From assembly GCF_963678635.1 (NCBI RefSeq), contig NC_087066.1:13438517-13502516 (forward strand): a DNA stretch of 64,000 nt, given 5' to 3'. Below, one piece after another: positions 43,201 to 50,206 of the stretch (position 1 is its first letter; each line of letters begins with the position of its first letter). The position numbers and the translations under genes were made by a program. A model generated the notes under the pieces. That model saw only the letters and a program-made list of their open reading frames with translations. It did no database searches and was not told the origin of the DNA. Source of the stretch: Symsagittifera roscoffensis (lineage: Eukaryota; Xenacoelomorpha; Acoela; Convolutidae).

Positions 43201-44641
43201 GAAACTTAAAGTGATCTCCGGTAAGAGGTTCGGCATGGCGCCGCAGGGAAAGAAGATACAGTCGATAATCTCAGTGGCTGGACACCAGGTAATAAGAAAT
43301 CTGAGTGAACCATCAGAGTTCACTTTAATGCATTTGGACACATATGCAGATTATCTGAGGCAGGTGGAGCCACGCACCGAGTCGAGAGCTGTGCGAGCAC
43401 TACTAACGACGGGTGGCCCTCGCATGAAGAAACTTCATGGACGCTACCTGGAAGTCTATGGGCCGTATCAAATAATGCTGAACGTGGATGGAATCAGTAT
43501 CTACACCAGGACTTATATAACAACAGATGATGACCAAATGGGGCAGATCTATTTGGGTGAAGAGGAACTCAAAGTCCGCAGGATAGGCCATGACGCCATG
43601 ATGGAACAAGACGCGGTACACATTGGATATGAAGCAGATGTGACAGCACATCTGCTCGACACCAACGGAACAAAAATCGGAGTCACAGGGCTTCTGGACA
43701 CAGGAGCGGTTGTGAGTGTGATGCCGATAAAAACCTGGGAAAGAATGGGCTTCACGCGGGAAGATCTGATTCCTACAAATCTCCGACTGGCCGCCGCAAA
43801 TCGAGGAGCTATCTACGTAGCCGGAAGAACACCGATAACGGTCCTTCACATGGGAGGACGAGACCTTTGGATGAGCTTCCTGGTGGTAGAGAATCTGGAC
43901 GACGCCGACCAATTCATCTTGGGCAGAGATTTTGTCAGGAATTTTGACGTGATGATTGACTTGAACAACGGTCTAATACGGATTAGAAACCCGGACCGAA
44001 AGTATGTTAAGAGACCAATTAATAGGATAATAACAGACGAAAATAAGGTACCAGTTTTTTTGGATAGAAAAGTAAAATTACAACCAGGACAAGCTGTAGT
44101 AGCAATTTTTAGAATGAGAAATTTAAATTCGTTAAGTGATAGTAAACAGGTTTGCTTAGTACCGAATCCAAATAGTCAGAGTTCGGTGATTTTAGGCCGG
44201 AGCTTCTCGGTAACGCGAAACGGACTGTGTGTCAGTGTGTTGTTGAACACACTGGACACCACGGTTTCAATCCAGCGTGGAAAGAAGCTTGGCTACGCTT
44301 TGGCTATGAGGACCGACTATGAGGAGACACAAAATTTGAAGAAATATAGTGTGAAAGACTGTCCTTATCATGCCAATAAAGATAAAATTTTAAAGAGGAT
44401 TAATGAATTAAAATCTATTCATAAATTGTTTTCAATGAAATCCGAAACGAACGACGGCTTATCAAGCTGCTCGAATTTTCCGGAACGCCCCTCTTCATAT
44501 GAACTAGAATCTGACAAACCGGTTTTGACAGAGATAGAACATTTAAAAGGGAAAATAGGTGAGGGAGATTTCGAAAAATTGCGGGACCTCCTAAATCGGA
44601 ACGCAGATGTATTTTCAAAACATAAAGCGGATATCGGTTGA
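40220..44641 (+). CDS. gag: Gag-protease polyprotein (copy B)
   Basis: 1,473 codons from ATG 40220 to a TGA at 44639 (TGC, Cys, in copy A). Order: basic N-terminus; acidic Ser/Thr-rich region; long coiled coil (about residues 300-430); Gly/Arg/Ser-rich stretch (about 440-520), which may bind RNA; helical capsid-like region (about 605-790); two CX2CX4HX4C zinc knuckles (Cys801 and Cys853 onward); charged helix; retropepsin with LLDTGAVVSVMP (Asp1160) and ILGRDF (about 1233); and the start of RT. Gag and protease share one frame, with no frameshift between them. At ~850 residues to the second knuckle this Gag is large for a gypsy element. It would build the particle, bind RNA and cleave the polyprotein. 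Confidence 0.85.
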   Translation: MSLDKSRIPKRGDSSRKFIPEKQRKTMTDPFVDWIKRSRSDKRGTVSGRIVETRSQKTSEERRELLEVEVNTDHTMNDNQEVNELEGRGRRLASESTPVEQGHDFATSTGTLDREEMSELSDISTEVAATRRSPTDNTMMASGTGKQTTSSSFSERMKNTFGNIFPFSMGGGAGNDGESQEEEDEEEQGDFGSQVSLNSSIQESEAHVGRETGTMDKFGAVTTISKEANTPGQSKDFAIRASSEPQPGENRTRGLGNALIDPEINNEKRLKQRVKARISTSTKLTGTDRVTPPLVTPLVENGAALEEALNNIVDGLGEQNEQMSIRMSELERAVHIERERLREEINRNRQEVDRSEKRLKERTDEHMTRNLSRMTREAEQRELRLRADMEKLRIQQEQSLGTLDTKIDAMMERRTQAIIDRLDGLLGSKSGPKEGGPNSGGPSREPRVNFNEHQRRNMHGSTRGRGSSSGHATRGNGAWGPNNRASSTGNRQTSNERPTQGTHATGSSDSGNWGHADPRRSHVGQAGSTQGDLDGRDAPHTEPSTRCEDTQAGHSRDATAMATAFEPLNRSLETFLTRLSRTNERSEKSRRVFKKPRCYKDESDGCIDTWIEVMKLHFEEEDLSERQECSALTSNLEGTALNCVMAKKQYQRDTAEKIFEILLNRFGSGVQGHQAMMRFEKRRQREDETIDKFLDDLEMLRRRSQPDESNRRMNLAVASKFIDGVKNDELRTMLAKLYTPLSTNAPTLEELRLKSKEYLLLKPPSRSGYYKNNYGNFNNGPANQGSNWYKPRDDMDKRRSCANCSSTDHHVSACPAYKQGMKAMGFSLEDEDASELDHEDFMRGVIAKFGPRCFFCNLEGHFKSDCPQFWDAVADIKHPRHEEALSGVKASKARVLSEAEARRKDKPQELAAKKMQAVTGETHEPEPATAAEDFKIDYKAAARDALNRVQQELVTKEIEQKVKLELENEKLQEQLNTFEATEFEETKTPSSLDMKLKVISGKRFGMAPQGKKIQSIISVAGHQVIRNLSEPSEFTLMHLDTYADYLRQVEPRTESRAVRALLTTGGPRMKKLHGRYLEVYGPYQIMLNVDGISIYTRTYITTDDDQMGQIYLGEEELKVRRIGHDAMMEQDAVHIGYEADVTAHLLDTNGTKIGVTGLLDTGAVVSVMPIKTWERMGFTREDLIPTNLRLAAANRGAIYVAGRTPITVLHMGGRDLWMSFLVVENLDDADQFILGRDFVRNFDVMIDLNNGLIRIRNPDRKYVKRPINRIITDENKVPVFLDRKVKLQPGQAVVAIFRMRNLNSLSDSKQVCLVPNPNSQSSVILGRSFSVTRNGLCVSVLLNTLDTTVSIQRGKKLGYALAMRTDYEETQNLKKYSVKDCPYHANKDKILKRINELKSIHKLFSMKSETNDGLSSCSNFPERPSSYELESDKPVLTEIEHLKGKIGEGDFEKLRDLLNRNADVFSKHKADIG

Positions 44642-44840
44642 TGTAATTTCGTCGAACACGAAATCGAACTAGAAGAGGGCGCCGTTCCCCATAGGGAAGA
44701 CGCAAGGCGAATGACGCCACATAAATCAGAAGCGTGCCGAGCGGAAATAGAAATGTTGCTTGAATACGACATGATAGAACCCTCGAAATTGCCATGGGCT
44801 TGCGGGGTAGTAATGGCGAAAAAGAAAGGGGGCAGCTTAG
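44642..44840 (+). pseudogene. pol: RT fingers segment between nonsense codon and frameshift (copy B)
   Basis: Continues the gag-pol frame after the TGA (NFVEHEIELEEGAVPHRED, then MIEPSKLPWACGVVMAKKK). It is the N-terminal part of the RT domain. At about 44837 one base is missing relative to the expected GGSL-RFCCDFRYLN reading, so the following RT lies in the -1 frame. Copy A shows the same loss. Confidence 0.7.
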
Positions 44841-47337
44841 ATTTTGTTGCGACTTTCGTTACTTGAACGCGGTAACGATTAAAGATGCGTACCCGATACC
44901 GCGAATAGACGAGAGCCTATCTAAACTTGGTGATGCCAAGTTCTTCACCACATTGGACTTAGGTTCTGCCTTCTGGCAGGTCCCTCTGCGAAAGAAGGAT
45001 AGAGAGAAAACCGGATTCGCGTGCGAATTGGGATTGTACCAGTGGAAGAGTATGCCCTTCGGCTTGTGCAATGCAACGGCCACTTTTCAAAGACTGATGG
45101 CTCAGGCTCTGACGAGAGTGACCAAGAAGTACGGGAATCTCGTGATGTGTTACGTGGATGACGTGGTCATAGCGACACCGACCCTGGAAGACCACATTGA
45201 TAGGCTCGATGAGGTCTTTGGATGCATGAAAAGAGCAGGATTAAAGTGCAAACCATCGAAATGTGAAATCCTTAGGGATTCGATAAAGTACCTAGGAAGA
45301 ATGGTGGATAGGCATGGTGTGAGGCCGGACCCGGAAGCAGTGGAAGCAGTGTTGACATGGAAAGCTCCCAGAACGGACACACAGCTCATGAGCTTCCTAG
45401 GGTTTGCCAATTACTACCGAGAATTCATTAAAGGATATGCGGACAAGGTGTATCCGATGCAGAAGCTGATGCACAACAAAGGGAAGAAGTTCGAATGGAA
45501 CGATGAGGCACAAGCTGCTTTCGAGAACATAAAGCGGGAACTGTGCGAAGCGCCAGTGCTGGGCATGCCTACAGAAAAGGGCATGTATGTTCTCGACACA
45601 GACGCATCGGTGGTGGCCATCTCAGGAATCTTGCATCAAGAGCAAGAATGGAACGGAAGGACAGTTCTCCGTCCCATTGCATACGGCAGCAAGGTCTTGA
45701 GTGACACAGAGATGAAATATGGCGCACCAAAATTAGAAATGTTTGCAGTAGTCACCTTCGTGGAAAAGTACCGTGCATATTTGGGGAGCGCTCCCTTCAA
45801 GTTACGCGTGGACAACAGAGCGTTATCCTGGTTGAAAACCTACTCGATGGATCAGAGTTATATTGGTAGATGGATAGTAAGATTGGATGGCTACCATATC
45901 ATAATCGAACATTGGGTGCGTGATAAACACCAGAATGCTGACAGCCTCAGCAAGAAAACTGAGTTCTATGAAAGATTGGAGCAGAAGCAGGCCAATCAGG
46001 CGGAAATAAAAGAGGGATTCTCGTTTCTGGACAAAGAAACTTATGAAGCGCTTCCCTTAACGAGATGGTTGGATAAGTCTGGACATCCAATTCCAGGGCA
46101 CCCTGAGTTACCTGTAGAGAAAGCAGCCGAAATAAAGATCCTGTCCAAGGAGGACCCGGTCCCGTTGGATTTGTTGCTGCGCTCGAACCTGGTCCAGCAA
46201 GAACTCTCTCGCATGAATATAAACAGCCTCTCATTATTGGATAAAACGGTGCAAGTCACACCACAAGTGATGCGGATGCTGGGTGGATTGTTAGAAAGAG
46301 AAGTGACCAGAGATGACCCCGAATGGAGAGCAGCAGTGGCATCACTAACAGTCAGCGAAAAAGTGAAGTTCATGCCGTCCAGACAACAGCACGAAGAGAA
46401 CGAGAGGGATTGTAGGACAATAGTTCAGCAACTAGTATCCTCAATACCCCAAGAAATTTTAACCAGTACTTCATACGGACAGAAAGAACAGGAGAGCGGC
46501 AAGCAAAAGAAAACCGTCACCTTTGTGGACCGGGATAAAGAGGGTGAAGTTGTAGAACAAAATCTGCTGCAAGACTATTTGTCCGGGGAGAAGGACAAAG
46601 AGAAAAACCAAAGATCACAAGATCAACACCCGGGACAAAAAAATTTGTCCGGGGAGTCCGAGATAGACGAGAAAATTCCTGATGAGAAACAGGACCTAGA
46701 GAACAAGGTTTTTTCCGGGGAGTTCAGATGGATGCGAAGAAAGTACAGACATGATCTGGAGGAGCGTGCAGTCTCCAGCACAACACCTTCGACGGATGAT
46801 AATTCAGAAAGCTCAAGAATGAACACCTATTCAGACAGGGATTCGACCTCGGGATCAGAACTGTCAGAACTGGCGATACACACGCTACTAGTGGAAACTC
46901 GGGCGAGAGACCTGGACAGAGAGGTGTACCAGGATCCGGACAGCGATCGCTACCTGATACCGAGCGAAAGAGTCTTTGACAACGCAGCGGATGACTTGGA
47001 GACAATAGCGGTATCGAAACGTTCGATAAGCCTATTGCCGCAGAAAGCGGTAGTCAGGACTGATCTTCTGCCGTTTGAACAAGAAACACAACCGTTGGCG
47101 AAGGTTTGGTGCGTTAAGATGGAAGAAGACACACATCAACCCAACGAGCTGAATAGTCAGATGAGGGTCATGAAGACGTACTTGAAGGCGAGATACAGAC
47201 TCTCGGACCTTCTAAGGGCGCAGAGAAATGATCGCATGACAAGCAACCTGAAAAGGTGGATCGAGAATGGTTCTCCGGATAAAAGGGACCTCGAGGGAGA
47301 CAATACTTCATGCAGAAGGAAGGGAGGTTATATTTGA
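44794..47337 (+). CDS. pol: Reverse transcriptase, RNase H and long linker (copy B)
   Basis: 847 codons; genuine RT homology starts near residue 14 (LRFCCDFRYLNAVT) because the first residues are out-of-frame overlap. RT motifs: FTTLDLGSAFWQVPL (first catalytic Asp), SMPFGLCNATATFQRL, and CYVDDVVIAT (YVDD from 45151). RNase H: DTDAS (about 45595), KLEM, VDNRALSW and HQNADSLS, i.e. all four acidic sites. It is followed by a ~500-residue linker to integrase, with repeated SGE blocks encoded by GTCCGGGGAG motifs and a conserved SELAIHTLLVETRARDLDRE stretch. The frame ends in a deletion near 47300 (about 20 bases that A retains). It would copy element RNA into cDNA. Confidence 0.85.
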   Translation: MGLRGSNGEKERGQLRFCCDFRYLNAVTIKDAYPIPRIDESLSKLGDAKFFTTLDLGSAFWQVPLRKKDREKTGFACELGLYQWKSMPFGLCNATATFQRLMAQALTRVTKKYGNLVMCYVDDVVIATPTLEDHIDRLDEVFGCMKRAGLKCKPSKCEILRDSIKYLGRMVDRHGVRPDPEAVEAVLTWKAPRTDTQLMSFLGFANYYREFIKGYADKVYPMQKLMHNKGKKFEWNDEAQAAFENIKRELCEAPVLGMPTEKGMYVLDTDASVVAISGILHQEQEWNGRTVLRPIAYGSKVLSDTEMKYGAPKLEMFAVVTFVEKYRAYLGSAPFKLRVDNRALSWLKTYSMDQSYIGRWIVRLDGYHIIIEHWVRDKHQNADSLSKKTEFYERLEQKQANQAEIKEGFSFLDKETYEALPLTRWLDKSGHPIPGHPELPVEKAAEIKILSKEDPVPLDLLLRSNLVQQELSRMNINSLSLLDKTVQVTPQVMRMLGGLLEREVTRDDPEWRAAVASLTVSEKVKFMPSRQQHEENERDCRTIVQQLVSSIPQEILTSTSYGQKEQESGKQKKTVTFVDRDKEGEVVEQNLLQDYLSGEKDKEKNQRSQDQHPGQKNLSGESEIDEKIPDEKQDLENKVFSGEFRWMRRKYRHDLEERAVSSTTPSTDDNSESSRMNTYSDRDSTSGSELSELAIHTLLVETRARDLDREVYQDPDSDRYLIPSERVFDNAADDLETIAVSKRSISLLPQKAVVRTDLLPFEQETQPLAKVWCVKMEEDTHQPNELNSQMRVMKTYLKARYRLSDLLRAQRNDRMTSNLKRWIENGSPDKRDLEGDNTSCRRKGGYI

Positions 47338-48344
47338 ACAATGACGGAATTGTGGCTTGCAAAAGAAGGGAGGAAGACAGAGTCCTGTACAAGTATAACG
47401 TGATAGTATTACCGCAACTCTATCAGACAGAACTTTTATTCAGGTCACATGATCAAATGGGCCATCAGGGGATCGACAAAGTATATCAGAGGATCCTGAA
47501 GCGCTTTGAGTGGCCTGGGATGAAAAAGGCATGCGAGAAATGGGTAACAGCATGTCTGTCATGCCAACAAGTCAAGGATCCTAGGAAGTTGCGATTTCCT
47601 TTACAATCGATTGAGTCGTCTGAATTCAACGAGGTGGTGCAAATAGATCACCAAAAGATATGCATGTCAGACAATGGTTACAATCAGGTGCTGGTCATGA
47701 TAGATCATTTTACGAAGTATGCAGAGGCCGTGCCCTGCATAACTGCCTCGGCGGAAGAGACATGCGACCACCTGATCAATACATGGATAGCAAGACATGG
47801 TTGTCCGATGACGTTTCAATCGGACAATGGAACAGCTTTCGTAGGAGAGCTTACGAAAGAGCTTATGAGACGCTCACAGGTCGCTCAGGCTCACTCCACG
47901 ACATACCACCCTCAGACGAATGGCTTAGTGGAAAGACAGAATAGGACGTTAGTGTCGATGCTGAGAGTATATTGTTCCAGGTATATGACCGATTGGGACA
48001 GATACCTTCCACAGGTGATGGGGGCATATAATAGCACGCAACACTCCACCACTGGAGCCAGTCCACACATGATGCTAACTGGACACGAAAAGTCTTTACC
48101 CTTAACCTTCTTCTACCCAGAATATGAGGGAAAGAAAACGTCCCCACAGGTCTACATGAGGGACGTGATCGAACGCCAACAGGAGTTGAACGATTTGTGT
48201 AGACTAAAAACACTCAGCAGGCACAGGCAAGGCAGAGGAAAAGATTCGACAAGAAAGCAGCTGGTGCAAAGGCTTACTCGGTGGGAGACTACGTATGGGT
48301 ATTTCAGAACGTTATACCTCCGAAAGGGACAAAGAAGCTTCTAA
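47310..48344 (+). CDS. pol: Integrase core (copy B)
   Basis: 344 codons in the third frame, restored after the ~47300 deletion. HHCC: SHDQMGHQG and CLSCQQ. DDE core: VVQIDHQK, FQSDNGTAF, GLVERQNR; all three acidic residues are present. It also has HSTTYHPQTNG before the Glu, typical of gypsy integrases. A frameshift at about 48208 scrambles the last ~45 residues, and the true continuation (GPY/F module) is in the next ORF. The start codon is internal to Pol. Confidence 0.8.
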   Translation: MQKEGRLYLNNDGIVACKRREEDRVLYKYNVIVLPQLYQTELLFRSHDQMGHQGIDKVYQRILKRFEWPGMKKACEKWVTACLSCQQVKDPRKLRFPLQSIESSEFNEVVQIDHQKICMSDNGYNQVLVMIDHFTKYAEAVPCITASAEETCDHLINTWIARHGCPMTFQSDNGTAFVGELTKELMRRSQVAQAHSTTYHPQTNGLVERQNRTLVSMLRVYCSRYMTDWDRYLPQVMGAYNSTQHSTTGASPHMMLTGHEKSLPLTFFYPEYEGKKTSPQVYMRDVIERQQELNDLCRLKTLSRHRQGRGKDSTRKQLVQRLTRWETTYGYFRTLYLRKGQRSF

Positions 48345-49804
48345 AGAAGTGGAGGGGACCCTTCATGATTACAGAGGTGCACCAAGAGGGACGCTTTTAT
48401 AGACTGAGTACTGGCCGAGCCGCCCACTACGAGAACATCAAGCCACACAATCCATCGACAGAAGACTGGTGTATACCTGCAGACATGGAAGAAGGGGATT
48501 ATCTAATGATGGATCCTGCTTGTGAGGTCAATGAAAAAGGCACCAGGGAGAAGAACGATGGAAACGAAATCGTAGAGGATGATACAGATACAACGCTGGA
48601 TCTGGATCCAAACGAACGGATCGAAGCGGACAATGAAACCTTACCCTACGCAGAAGAAGATTGGCAGGATCCCGAACAGACAGAGGTTCCCAAGAACTTG
48701 GAACCAGATCTTCCATTCGCGATGCAGACTCGTCAGAAGGACGGGACGAAACCAAGAAAGAAATACAATCCTTACGGTGACGACTTTGTAGTGGATAGGA
48801 TAGATCAAAAGAAAATAGTGGAGGAAGTAGTGGGTTTAGAGGAAATAACTGTGTCACAAGACATTAACATAGTCGATGATCACAACGATGAGTGGGTTGA
48901 CGACTGGTCGAAACCCGAGGTAGAATTCGACGATGAGCGACAGCAGTCATATGAACAAGACCTGACGAACCTGCGTGTCTTAGAGTGGCTGAATGAAACG
49001 ACCTCGGATCCAGAGGAGACCAGCGTCACGATTCAAGACGTAGATCGTGAAAGCATGAAATACATCAAGACTGAACGAGATGATCCTTCCTGGGCTGCCC
49101 AGGAAGGACGACTACTCATTCCAGCTTCTAACCTTGACTTGATACCCGGTATGCGATCGACGGGGACGTCGATGGATATTTTTGTCCGGGGAGTGGGGGT
49201 AGGACTTACCCACACTGAAAACTTGATAATAGAAAAATTAAGAATAGCAAGAGAAACAGGAGACTTAGAAGCAGAAACAGGCGAAGAACCTAAGAAACCT
49301 GACATAGGCAGGGTAGTTGATTCATATTTTAATTTACCAAATGAATATTCTTGTAACATAATACTAACAGACAGTGATTTCATACTCACAAACAGAACAT
49401 GTGCGATAGCGATCACCGCAGACATGAGTTTTAGGACAGCGCTAGCGGCAGATTTTAAGAGGGAATACAAAAACGTGGAATTCCTTTGGAAGCAAAGACC
49501 AGGGATAGGGGGCGTAGCAGCCTTACCTCCGGCGGTGTCGCAGATACCGGGAAAGTACTTATGCTTCTTGGTAACGAGGGCGACAGAGAAGCAGCACGTG
49601 GACCCAGAAAACCTAGTCTTGTCTTTGACGAGGCTGAGGGACTTCCTTGTGGAAATGGATGTGGAGGAGCTCTCACTTCCAGTGTACGATCCAAACAGAG
49701 GAAGACTGCATCCTCGGGAATTGTACGCGCTTGTACACGTGATATTCTCTGATACGAACATACAAGTATATCTACATAAGAAATATTACTTAAGTATAGG
49801 CTGA
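48210..49804 (+). CDS. Integrase C-terminus, acidic linker and macro-like domain (copy B)
   Basis: Open from the shift at about 48208 (the ORF listing begins at 48281 with GTG, not a real start) to TGA at 49802. First the GPY/F module (KKWRGPFMITEV). Then a ~250-residue acidic linker, and from about residue 345 (counted from 48281) a macro-like domain: TCAIAITADMSFRTALAADF; VAALPPAVSQIPGKYLCFLVT; a helix with NLVLSLTRLRDFL; LSLPVYDPNRGRLHPREL; and a final IQVYLH strand. This order matches macro domains (Asp after strand 2, KY.CFLVT strand, two-strand LPxxxxG and a last ItVY strand). The Gly-rich GxG loop is replaced by SFRTA, so catalysis is doubtful while ADP-ribose binding is possible. Fold assignment is from pattern only. 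Confidence 0.7.
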
Positions 49805-50206
49805 GTGATGTGCGAGAGGGTGTTAGGCCAAAGACTAAGTATGTAAAATGTGGTATGTGTGTATGTGAGGTTATGTTATGTTATGTGTTAGGTTATTAAG
49901 ATCGTGGGTAAGTAGGGGTTAGTGACCATGAACAACTAAATGACGATTTTGGGAATAGATCCAAAGTTTGGACTGTCCAACCTTAGGTCGAATTCCAAAA
50001 TTTTAGAAACCAATTGATTTTAATAAATTTGAGGATAAATATCTTTTTATCTGAACTGTCTTTAAGCAAATTTTAACGATATATGTTAAGGTAAAACTGA
50101 CAAGTGTGACATTCGTGATTTCTTTTCTAGATCCTGATTGATCATTTAAATTACTCACTTGAGTCAAATTATCAAATCGAATCAAATCAAACTTGGAAAG
50201 AACAGT
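49805..50206 (+). other. Spacer between Pol and ORF3 (copy B)
   Basis: About 400 bases, no long frame, conserved with 15175-15581. GTTATGTTATGT microrepeats near 49870, and ATTTCTTTTCTAG ending at about 50131, a candidate 3' splice acceptor ~75 bases before the ORF3 ATG (50207). Confidence 0.45.

Noticed and set aside
44825-44845. Programmed -1 frameshift to express RT
   Set aside because: No X-XXY-YYZ heptamer, and the site lies inside the RT domain rather than at the Gag-Pol border. Kept as a shared lesion instead.
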